Source: CALCLY01 sp900552775 (GTDB lineage Bacteria > Bacillota > Clostridia > UMGS1883 > UMGS1540). From it: a stretch of DNA of 7,458 nucleotides. Below, piece after piece: positions 1-5,797 of this stretch; position 1 is the stretch's first letter; each line of letters starts with the position of its first letter. The notes below the pieces were generated by a model, which had not been told where the DNA came from, made no database searches, and saw only the letters and a program-made list of their open reading frames with translations. The DNA is taken from NCBI GenBank assembly GCA_937966555.1, contig CALCLY010000006.1, positions 1 to 7,458 on the forward strand, read 5' to 3'. Position numbers and translations under genes: made by a program.

Positions 1-1
1 A

Positions 2-802
2 GATTATCTTGCAGTTGGCTTGAAACCTGAGTTAAATACATTTTTTATACAGTCCCTCGTTCCAGAACTGACTGAACTGACCATGCTCTATTTAAACTTT
101 GTTACATTGGCTCGTTTAAAACGAAATCCTACTGTAAAGAATGAAATGCATCAAAAAAAATATGGTAATGAAATACCAGTTGGTTTTTTAACATACCCTG
201 TTAGTCAAGCTGCGGATATTACTGCTTTCCAAGCAAATGTAATTCCGGTAGGAGAAGATCAGCTACCTATGATTGAACAAACGAATGAAATTGTACGTCA
301 TATTAACAGACACTTCAATACTGATATACTGAGGGAATGCAAACCATTGTTATCAAAAGTGACTCGTTTACCAGGAATAGATGGACAGGAAAAAATGGGC
401 AAGTCATTAAATAATGCTATATATCTAAAGGATTCATCAGAAATAATAAAAGAAAAGATAATGAATATGTTTACGGATCCTAATCATTTGCGGGTTGAAG
501 ATCCGGGGAATGTTGAAGTTAATACGGTATTTAAATATTTGGATGCATTTGATCCTGATTTGCAAGAGTTACAAGAATGGAAGGAACATTATAAAAAAGG
601 CGGATTAGGAGATATGAAAGTTAAGAGAAGATTAAATGATATAATGCAGCAAACATTAGAACCTATTAGGGAAAGAAGACTTATGTTTGAGAAAGATAAA
701 GCAGAAGTATTAAATATGCTGAAAAAGGGCAGTGAATCTGCTAGACCGATTGCTGCAGAAACATTAAATAAATTAAAAGAAGTATTTACCCTTATTTATT
801 AG
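2..802 (+). CDS. trpS: Tryptophan--tRNA ligase, C-terminal part (5' end outside window)
   Basis: Class I aminoacyl-tRNA synthetase that charges tRNA-Trp with tryptophan using ATP in the cytoplasm. The frame is open from base 2, so 266 codons are visible; relatives of about 330-340 residues imply that some 70 N-terminal residues, including the HIGH motif, lie off the left edge. The TTG at base 20 is an internal Leu codon, not a start. Family landmarks are FLTYPVSQAADI, the PVGEDQ segment of the active site, LPGIDGQ, and the class I signature loop at 392-406, which reads KMGKS instead of the usual KMSKS. The conserved FTDPNH, VEDPG and NTVFKYLDAF stretch follows, then GGLGDMKVK and a helical C-terminus. 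The gene is much more AT-rich than the genes after it. No terminator lies between it and the next gene, 16 nt downstream. The assignment is very secure. Whether it is the housekeeping enzyme or an accessory copy cannot be decided from this fragment. Confidence 0.96.
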   Translation, partial: DYLAVGLKPELNTFFIQSLVPELTELTMLYLNFVTLARLKRNPTVKNEMHQKKYGNEIPVGFLTYPVSQAADITAFQANVIPVGEDQLPMIEQTNEIVRHINRHFNTDILRECKPLLSKVTRLPGIDGQEKMGKSLNNAIYLKDSSEIIKEKIMNMFTDPNHLRVEDPGNVEVNTVFKYLDAFDPDLQELQEWKEHYKKGGLGDMKVKRRLNDIMQQTLEPIRERRLMFEKDKAEVLNMLKKGSESARPIAAETLNKLKEVFTLIY

Positions 803-818
803 AATGGAGAAAATTTAA

Positions 819-1631
819 TTGCACATAAAAATTCAAAAAGATGTCCGAAATAAGTTTAAAAGTCTGCAAGCCGAACAAACCCCGGGTGCAATGATAGAAT
901 ACCTATCTTCCGTTTTGCAAACGGAAAACGCGGATACTTTCTTCACCGGATTTTGTTATTGGAACATTTCGGACAGCTTTGCCATGCTTAGAAACAGCGA
1001 TGGTCTTTATAAAAACCACAGTGAATTTGCAAAATTTTTAAGCGATAAACCTTCAAAATATTTATTTTGGCTTGGCTGTGACGCAACCCAGCGTTTTACG
1101 CTTGAACTCGGCGGGTTCGGAGATTTTTGGTGGAACTGTTATAAAACCGCTATAAGCGAAAATACCGCCATAAAAGCGGTAGAACCAATTACATTTGAAT
1201 GCCATAATGCGGCTTTGTCGGTAACGCCGATGCTAAAGACATCTACTGAGTATCTACAGTTTGCAAAAAACAATTTCAAAGCATTTTTAAAATCATCGGA
1301 AATCTCCGAAAATTACATTTTTTACAAAACGGTTTATGCCGCCCTTTGCCTAAAAGCCTTTGGTCAAGAGGAATTTGATGTATTTGAACTGGGGACACAA
1401 TTACTTCCGTGGCTGCATTTAGACAGTACACCAAACAATCTTTTGATTGGTGAATGGGAAAGGCTTAACGGTCAGCGTTCAAAACACAATATGGCAACCG
1501 TAGCAATCAACAGAATTGTGAATGCTTTCATTGATCGCAATCAAACAAAATCTGCAAAGGAATTGTATAACAGAGCTGTCAATTACGGTATGTCTAATAA
1601 TTCATATATTGAGAAAAGGATATTAATTTAA
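819..1631 (+). CDS. Hypothetical protein, 270 aa, family not recognised
   Basis: I do not recognise this protein. The chosen start is TTG at 819, preceded by GGAGA (806-810) at an 8-nt spacing and by an in-frame TAA at 816-818, so it cannot extend further upstream. The first in-frame ATG is codon 25 (891) and lacks a comparable ribosome site. The protein looks soluble and cytoplasmic: no signal peptide or membrane segment is seen. It is rich in aromatic residues and Cys in its first half (GFCYWN, FWLGCDATQRF, FGDFWWNCY, FECHNAAL), and its second half looks helical (FYKTVYAALCLKAFG, WLHLDSTPNNLLIGEWERLNGQ, AKELYNRAVNYG). The AKELYNRA stretch vaguely resembles a tetratricopeptide-like helix pair, but this is weak. 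It sits 16 nt after trpS and 2 nt before the ydcF-like gene, so it is probably co-transcribed with both. Full length and coding character are convincing; the function is unknown. Confidence 0.85.
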   Translation: MHIKIQKDVRNKFKSLQAEQTPGAMIEYLSSVLQTENADTFFTGFCYWNISDSFAMLRNSDGLYKNHSEFAKFLSDKPSKYLFWLGCDATQRFTLELGGFGDFWWNCYKTAISENTAIKAVEPITFECHNAALSVTPMLKTSTEYLQFAKNNFKAFLKSSEISENYIFYKTVYAALCLKAFGQEEFDVFELGTQLLPWLHLDSTPNNLLIGEWERLNGQRSKHNMATVAINRIVNAFIDRNQTKSAKELYNRAVNYGMSNNSYIEKRILI

Positions 1632-1633
1632 GT

Positions 1634-2233
1634 ATGAATAATCGCATTATTGTTGACATCTCAAATTTTATATTTGTTTCCAACAAGCCACAAAAGGTTG
1701 ACGCTATTTTTCTGCCGGGCGGTTCGCACCCCGAACAGCCGGAATATGCGGCAAAGCTGTATAATAAAGGCCTTGCTGAATATGTTATTCCGGCGGGCGG
1801 TGTCAGTGTAAAACGGGATAAATGGCCCGGTGTGCGATCAAATGCGGAAATATACAACGGCGACTACAAAACCGACTGCGAATTTTTCACTGATGTGCTG
1901 ATAAAAAGCGGCGTACCGAGAACGGCAATTTACGGCGAGGACAAGTCGGGTCATACGCGCGATAATGCCTTTCTCTCTCGAAATATTGTGAACGATAACG
2001 GTCTTAGAATTAACACGGCGATGATCGTCTGCAAAGCGTTTCATGCTCGGCGCTGCCTTATGCTTTATCAGTTGGCTTTCCCAGATACTGAATTTATTGT
2101 CTGCCCGGTGCATTGCTATAATATCACGAAAAATAACTGGTACACAACCGAACAGGGAATAAACCGTGTGCTCGGTGAACTGTCACGCTGCGGCAATCAG
2201 TTTGTCACCGATATTAAGGAGTATTTGTTATGA
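1634..2233 (+). CDS. YdcF/ElyC/SanA-family (DUF218) protein
   Basis: The protein has 199 residues. DUF218 proteins have a Rossmann-like fold; members are linked to envelope biogenesis (SanA, ElyC) or bind S-adenosylmethionine in vitro (YdcF), and most have no proven reaction. Visible family marks are the first strand DAIFLPGGSHPE (about residues 23-34), then VIPAGGVSVKR, a GVPRTAIYGEDKSGHTRDNA stretch (the usual E-x-x-S-x-x-T-x-x-N pattern of the family), and AMIVCKAFHARRCLMLYQLAFPD near the C-terminus. It lacks the N-terminal membrane anchor of E. coli SanA/ElyC, so a cytoplasmic location is inferred. The start at 1634 is 2 nt after the previous stop; its ribosome site is weak (AAAGGA, 13 nt upstream), which suggests translational coupling. 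The stop TGA overlaps the ATG of the nuclease gene (ATGA). The last 48 bases are one copy of a perfect direct repeat. The gene is visibly more GC-rich than trpS. Confidence 0.9.
   Translation: MNNRIIVDISNFIFVSNKPQKVDAIFLPGGSHPEQPEYAAKLYNKGLAEYVIPAGGVSVKRDKWPGVRSNAEIYNGDYKTDCEFFTDVLIKSGVPRTAIYGEDKSGHTRDNAFLSRNIVNDNGLRINTAMIVCKAFHARRCLMLYQLAFPDTEFIVCPVHCYNITKNNWYTTEQGINRVLGELSRCGNQFVTDIKEYLL
2186..2233 (+). repeat. 48-bp perfect direct repeat, copy 1
   Basis: Identical base for base to 3718-3765 (offset 1532). The flanking bases differ: A versus C before, A versus C after. This copy encodes the last residues of the ydcF-like protein in frame (RCGNQFVTDIKEYLL, then stop) and carries TAAGGAG (2215-2221) plus the ATG of the nuclease gene. 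Because it is translated in a sensible protein frame here, this copy shows the original coding meaning of the repeat. Confidence 0.97.
2215..2232 (+). promoter_or_regulatory. Ribosome binding site and start codon within the repeat (nuclease gene)
   Basis: TAAGGAG at 2215-2221 with an 8-nt spacer to ATG 2230-2232. The site lies inside the end of the upstream coding region, and the start overlaps the upstream stop as ATGA, a classic arrangement for translational coupling. Exactly the same site serves the ASCH-GNAT gene at 3747-3764. Confidence 0.85.
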
Positions 2234-3072
2234 ACCGACTTTTGATTGTTGACGGAAGCAACCTACTATTTCAAATGTTCTTTGGTATGCCTGCAAGAAT
2301 AGTAAACGAGCAAGGCAAAGCTATACAAGGTACGCTTGGTTTTGTCGGTGCGTTGCTAAAAATTATACGAAGAACTGAGCCAACGCACATTGTCATATTA
2401 TTTGATGGCGAACACGAAAACGAACGTTCAGCTCTCGATTCTGAATATAAAGCAAACAGAGTGGATTATAGCGAAACACCGGAGGAAGAAACACCGTTTT
2501 CTCAGTTGCCTGATGTATATGCGGCACTCGATTATCTCGGTATAAAGCACACCGAAACGATTGCTTGTGAAACCGATGATTTGATTGCAGGATATGCTTT
2601 GACTTATGGGAAAGAAAATGAAATTGTTATTTCATCATTTGATAGCGACTTCTTTCAGCTTATAACAGATAAAGTGTCGGTGCTCAGATATCGTGGTGAT
2701 AAAACCACTATATGCACGCCCAAATACATAAAAGACAAATTTAACATTACACCGTTTCAATATGCTGATTTCAAGTCACTGACGGGTGATACTTCAGATA
2801 ATATTAAGGGAGCAGACAAAGTCGGTCCGAAAACGGCTGCTTTGTTGCTTAATGAGTTTAGCTCTCTTGAAAACATAATTTCAAATGCAGATGGGATAAA
2901 GAAACCATCCATTAAACAATCTATAATTAGGAATGCTGAAAAGATAAGAACGAATTATAAGATTATCAAACTCGATAATTCGGCGCAGTTACCGTTCGAT
3001 ATGAGCGAGCTTGCATATAAATTTAACGGAATAACCACGAATGAAGTTTTGAAAGGAGTGGGCTTAAAGTGA
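2230..3072 (+). CDS. Stand-alone 5'-3' exonuclease / flap endonuclease (FEN superfamily)
   Basis: The 280-residue protein resembles the 5' nuclease domain of DNA polymerase I without the polymerase, as in T5 FEN or E. coli ExoIX. Such enzymes remove 5' ends, flaps or RNA primers in DNA replication and repair, using two metal ions. All expected acidic positions are visible: D8 (VDGSN), D59 (LFDG), E114, D116 and D117 (ETDDLIA), D138 and D140 (SSFDSDFFQL), D187 and D190 (LTGDTSDNIKG). The helical-arch signature EYKANR is at 72-77, and a helix-hairpin-helix of the type GADKVGPKTAALLL is at 194-207, for duplex binding. It is therefore expected to be catalytically competent. It begins in a 4-nt overlap with the ydcF-like gene and ends in a GTGA overlap with the peptidase gene. 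It lies within the segment bracketed by the 48-bp repeats. Cellular 5' nucleases are usually fused to PolA, so this accessory stand-alone copy is notable. Confidence 0.94.
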   Translation: MNRLLIVDGSNLLFQMFFGMPARIVNEQGKAIQGTLGFVGALLKIIRRTEPTHIVILFDGEHENERSALDSEYKANRVDYSETPEEETPFSQLPDVYAALDYLGIKHTETIACETDDLIAGYALTYGKENEIVISSFDSDFFQLITDKVSVLRYRGDKTTICTPKYIKDKFNITPFQYADFKSLTGDTSDNIKGADKVGPKTAALLLNEFSSLENIISNADGIKKPSIKQSIIRNAEKIRTNYKIIKLDNSAQLPFDMSELAYKFNGITTNEVLKGVGLK

Positions 3073-3749
3073 AACTCATTCTTTCGTCTTGCGATTTTCG
3101 CAATGAGAAATCAAAGAAAACCATACTTAATAATCTAAGCAAACCGGTTGATCAATGTAAACTGCTGTTTATTCCTAATGAAAAAGCAACATATGAAACC
3201 ATACATAGTGAAAAGTATTTTTTAAGAATGCAAGAGTTTGGCTTTGCAAGAGATAATATCTCAGTTTTCGACTATTACAATGAACAACAGTTTATCAACC
3301 TTGATTTAGACGTCATTTACATAAGCGGCGGAAATACATTTGCAACACTAAAGCGGATAAAAGATTGTGGTTTCGATAAAGAAATCATACGCTATGTGAG
3401 ATCGGGCGTTCTTTATATCGGCGGCAGTGCGGGCGCGCACATTGCCACGCAAAGCGTTGCACATATCGCGGCGTTTGATCCTATTCCCGATGGTATGACT
3501 GATTTTAAAGGACTTGGATTGTTTGACGGTATTATTTTCTGTCACTATACCGAGGAACACAAAGCGCTGTATGATAAGCTTAAATCGGAGGGAAAATACA
3601 AGGTATTTGCTTTGCGGAATGAGGATTCATTGGTTGTAGCCTCCACAAACGATGATGTTATCCGGCATTACAATTTAATGATAGACGAAAACAATGACCC
3701 CGTGCGCGACCCTGAGCCGCTGCGGCAATCAGTTTGTCACCGATATTAA
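3069..3749 (+). CDS. S51-family serine peptidase (dipeptidase E-like)
   Basis: The protein has 226 residues, close to E. coli PepE (229). S51 enzymes have a glutamine-amidotransferase-like fold with a Ser nucleophile; PepE cleaves dipeptides with N-terminal aspartate, and cyanophycinases belong to the same family. Visible marks are ISGGNTFATLK at 85-95, the nucleophile elbow IGGSAGAHIA with Ser120, D137 (FDP) as a possible acid partner, and His159 in LGLFDGIIFCHY, the probable catalytic His. The GTG start at 3069 has AAGGAG (3053-3058) 10 nt upstream and overlaps the nuclease stop as GTGA. Its last nine residues (LRQSVCHRY) come from the 48-bp repeat read in a different frame from the ydcF-like gene, so the natural C-terminus was probably replaced. 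The core fold looks intact, and activity is likely but the substrate is unknown. The fold is sometimes labelled type 1 glutamine amidotransferase-like, but Ser rather than Cys at the nucleophile favours a peptidase. Confidence 0.9.
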   Translation: MKLILSSCDFRNEKSKKTILNNLSKPVDQCKLLFIPNEKATYETIHSEKYFLRMQEFGFARDNISVFDYYNEQQFINLDLDVIYISGGNTFATLKRIKDCGFDKEIIRYVRSGVLYIGGSAGAHIATQSVAHIAAFDPIPDGMTDFKGLGLFDGIIFCHYTEEHKALYDKLKSEGKYKVFALRNEDSLVVASTNDDVIRHYNLMIDENNDPVRDPEPLRQSVCHRY

Positions 3750-3765
3750 GGAGTATTTGTTATGA
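3718..3765 (+). repeat. 48-bp perfect direct repeat, copy 2
   Basis: Exact copy of 2186-2233. Here it supplies the last nine codons and the stop of the peptidase gene (in a shifted frame) and the ribosome site (TAAGGAG, 3747-3753) and ATG of the ASCH-GNAT gene. Read in the ydcF frame it would again give CGNQFVTDIKEYLL and a stop overlapping the ATG. Just before it, that frame also reads Leu-Ser-Arg, like copy 1 but with a different Ser codon (AGC versus TCA), hinting that the relic extends a little further. Confidence 0.97.
3747..3764 (+). promoter_or_regulatory. Ribosome binding site and start codon within repeat copy 2 (ASCH-GNAT gene)
   Basis: TAAGGAG at 3747-3753, 8 nt before ATG 3762-3764. 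The TAA is also the stop codon of the peptidase gene, so termination and re-initiation sites are merged. It is identical to the site that starts the nuclease gene at 2230. Confidence 0.85.
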
Positions 3766-4520
3766 CACATTGCATGAATCTTGAACTATCTGCCTTTTTA
3801 AAAATTGCAAATGGGAGCAAAACGATCGAACTGCGACTGAATGATAAAAAGCGGCAAAAAATCAATATCGGCGACCGGATAGAATTTCGTTGCAGTGAGA
3901 TAAATTCCGTTATTTTCGCGGAGGTTATAAAACTGCATAAATTCTTAGATTTTGAGCAGTTATATAAGGCGTTGCCCTTAGAAAAATGCGGATATTCCAA
4001 AAACGATTTAAAGTCAGCGCACTACACGGATATGGAAAAGTATTATATAAAGGAGCAGATCAAAAAATACGGCGTATTGGGAATAGAACTCCAAAAAATC
4101 ACCGCGATCGTAGATGTAAAAGCAAGCCTTTTTGACTACGAAATTCTGGCACTTATGGAACCGAGCGTCTATGGTCCCACGCCGGAGAGATTAAAATGCA
4201 GGGCAGAAAAATACTCGGCGGACAAAAATATTTTTGTGTATGCCTGCAAAATTGACAGTGTGTATGCCGGTATTGTTGTTTTGAAAACGGAAAACGACAC
4301 CGCCGAGATTTTGGATATTGCCGTGAAACCCAAATACCGCAAGCACGGTATCGGCAAAAGTCTTATTGATTTTATTTTCACTCAATTTCCGATAGATACG
4401 ATTACAGCCGAAACCGATGACGAGGCGGTTGAGTTTTATAAAAGGTGCGGATTTAATGTGATTGGATTCGGAATGAAATGTAACAATAAAAGGTATATTT
4501 GTAACAAATTAAAATTTTAA
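3762..4520 (+). CDS. ASCH domain - GNAT acetyltransferase fusion protein
   Basis: The protein has 252 residues in two domains. Residues 1 to about 112 are an ASCH domain (beta-barrel related to PUA, thought to bind RNA or nucleotides): MNLELSAFLKIANGSKTIELRLNDKKRQKINIGDRIEF-type signature with the GxKTIELRL core at 18-26 and GDRIEF at 37-42, then KYGVLGIEL closing the fold. Residues from about 120 to 252 are a GNAT N-acetyltransferase: an IVVLKTEN strand, the AEILDIAVKPKYRKHGIGKSL acetyl-CoA loop with R193-x-x-G196-x-G198, and a C-terminal EFYKRCGF. GNAT enzymes transfer acetyl from acetyl-CoA to amines of proteins, small molecules or aminoglycoside-type antibiotics; the substrate here is not predictable. 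The start codon lies in repeat copy 2, 12 nt after the peptidase stop. No convincing terminator follows; the next gene has its own promoter. Confidence 0.9.
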   Translation: MTHCMNLELSAFLKIANGSKTIELRLNDKKRQKINIGDRIEFRCSEINSVIFAEVIKLHKFLDFEQLYKALPLEKCGYSKNDLKSAHYTDMEKYYIKEQIKKYGVLGIELQKITAIVDVKASLFDYEILALMEPSVYGPTPERLKCRAEKYSADKNIFVYACKIDSVYAGIVVLKTENDTAEILDIAVKPKYRKHGIGKSLIDFIFTQFPIDTITAETDDEAVEFYKRCGFNVIGFGMKCNNKRYICNKLKF

Positions 4521-4558
4521 TAATACAGTGAAGCGATTTTTTAGAATGGCTTTCATAC

Positions 4559-4587
4559 TTGACATTTTTTTGCGTTTGCGCTATACT
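4559..4587 (+). promoter_or_regulatory. Sigma-70/SigA-type promoter for the fic-recombinase unit
   Basis: TTGACA (4559-4564) and TATACT (4582-4587) are separated by exactly 17 nt: a perfect -35 and a -10 with one mismatch to TATAAT. Transcription would start near 4594, giving a leader of about 30 nt. The spacer has a tandem TTTGCG repeat (4569-4580). I see no clear operator palindrome. It lies in the 104-nt gap between ASCH-GNAT and fic, the largest gap inside the gene string. Confidence 0.85.
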
Positions 4588-4613
4588 AATATAAACTGAT
4601 ACTTTATTATATC

Positions 4614-4619
4614 GGGAGG
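4614..4619 (+). promoter_or_regulatory. Ribosome binding site of the fic gene
   Basis: GGGAGG with a 5-nt spacer to the ATG at 4625. It confirms the start choice; upstream the frame has no better candidate. Confidence 0.75.
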
Positions 4620-4624
4620 CCGCT

Positions 4625-5785
4625 ATGGACATTAAAGTCTTTACCGAAATGTTAAAAGATAAGCATTTTCCGGATTATAAAAAACTAAAATATAAATACA
4701 ATGGGGATTTTGACAGCTTTCTTAAAGCATTAGAGGAATTATATTATAAACTTTTGCCGCTATATGATTTTGACGGTAACAATATTGTTTTTACAGAAGC
4801 CTTTAACGCCGTCAATCAAAATGCGGTGAAACTGTTATTACAACCGCAGGATACGCATTACGGAATCAAAGCCGCCGAGGAGGAAATACTATCCACTTCG
4901 GCTATTGAAAGCGTGGATTTCAGCCGTGACAGTGTGCGCAAAATTCTAAAAGGCATGGCACCTGACGGCGAACAGGAAGATAGAATCTTAGGCATCAAGC
5001 ATGGGCTTGAATTTATTGCCGATACCTCCAACAAAATAACCGAGGACAATTTATATAGGCTTTATATGATGACTGTTGGAGATTTTCTAACCAATGACGA
5101 TAAATTGTTAGAGGGCAAGTTTTACAGACACGATACGGTTTATGTTGTCAGCGATCATATTGAACATTCAGGGCTTGACGCTCAAAAAGTGCCTGAGTTT
5201 ATGAAGTCGCTTATCGCATTTGCTAATAATGATGATGACATTAACGATCTAATTAAGGCGGCAATCATTCATTTTTACATTGCCTTTGTACATCCGTATT
5301 TTGACGGAAACGGCAGAATTGCACGGCTCGTTCATTTATGGTTTTTAATTCAAAAGGGTTATCAGTCGGCACTATTTATTCCGTTTTCAAGCAGAATTGA
5401 AAAAAGCCGCAAGGCATATTATGACGCTTACACGGTGATTGAGGAAAACAAGAAACTGAGCGGCAAAATAGATGTAACTCCGTTTATTCTTTACTTTATA
5501 AACAATGTTTACAATAAAATGAATGAGGATTCTGCAGCCGTTGAAACCTTAACTGTTTATGATGACGCCGTTAAAGAAGGAAAAATAACCGAAAAAGAAA
5601 CAAAGCTTTGGAGATTTGTGCTGTCAGCTTACGGTACGGGAGAATTTTCAACAAAACGGCTCGAAAAAGATTTCGGGAACGCCGCCTATGCAACGATAAG
5701 AGGTTTTGTTTTAAAGTTTGAAAAGCTTGGACTTCTTTCCTCTGTAAAATACGGTCCGCGAGTTAAATATAAGGTTGTTAAATAA
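4625..5785 (+). CDS. Fic-family protein (putative AMP-transferase) with C-terminal winged helix
   Basis: The protein has 386 residues. Fic domains usually transfer AMP from ATP to Ser, Thr or Tyr of target proteins, or remove it. The catalytic loop is HPYFDGNGRIAR at 223-234: His223 is the general base, Asp227 binds the metal, and G228-N229-G230-R231 hold the phosphates. The third position is Tyr where Phe is commonest. The substrate flap is probably around KFYRHDTVYVV (165-175). An inhibitory-helix motif of the class II type, (S/T)xxxE(G/N), is recognisable at T91-S-A-I-E95, with Ser96 in place of Gly/Asn; this glutamate normally blocks ATP gamma-phosphate binding. Residues from about 325 to 386 (LWRFVLSAY, FSTKRLEKDFG, ATIRGFVLKFEKLGLL) look like a winged helix for DNA binding. 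It has its own strong promoter and is followed 12 nt later by the recombinase, so the two are probably co-expressed. The target protein is unknown, and an antitoxin-like partner gene is not evident. Confidence 0.93.
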   Translation: MDIKVFTEMLKDKHFPDYKKLKYKYNGDFDSFLKALEELYYKLLPLYDFDGNNIVFTEAFNAVNQNAVKLLLQPQDTHYGIKAAEEEILSTSAIESVDFSRDSVRKILKGMAPDGEQEDRILGIKHGLEFIADTSNKITEDNLYRLYMMTVGDFLTNDDKLLEGKFYRHDTVYVVSDHIEHSGLDAQKVPEFMKSLIAFANNDDDINDLIKAAIIHFYIAFVHPYFDGNGRIARLVHLWFLIQKGYQSALFIPFSSRIEKSRKAYYDAYTVIEENKKLSGKIDVTPFILYFINNVYNKMNEDSAAVETLTVYDDAVKEGKITEKETKLWRFVLSAYGTGEFSTKRLEKDFGNAAYATIRGFVLKFEKLGLLSSVKYGPRVKYKVVK

Positions 5786-5797
5786 GGCGGTGAGAAA

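Noticed and set aside
20..22. TTG as a start codon for the first gene
   Set aside because: The frame is open to base 2 with conserved TrpRS residues (DYLAVGLK), so this is an internal Leu codon.
1619..1637. GATATTAA before the ydcF-like start as a third, degenerate copy of the repeat
   Set aside because: Only eight bases and a loose AGTAT match the 48-bp repeat; in AT-rich DNA this is easily chance.
1594..1857. Minus-strand open frame of 87 codons
   Set aside because: It lies across the end of the unknown gene and the start of the ydcF-like gene, has no family resemblance and no ribosome site; it is a shadow of real coding frames. The other overlapping minus-strand frames were left out for the same reason.
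2186..3765. Integron cassette or CRISPR-like array based on the 48-bp repeat
   Set aside because: There are only two copies 1,532 bp apart, no palindromic attC-like structure, and the repeat is explained as ydcF-like coding sequence plus a ribosome site.
4508..4521. Perfect 14-bp palindrome ATTAAAATTTTAAT as a terminator of the ASCH-GNAT gene
   Set aside because: It is purely A/T, lies across the stop codon, has no loop and would form a very unstable stem.
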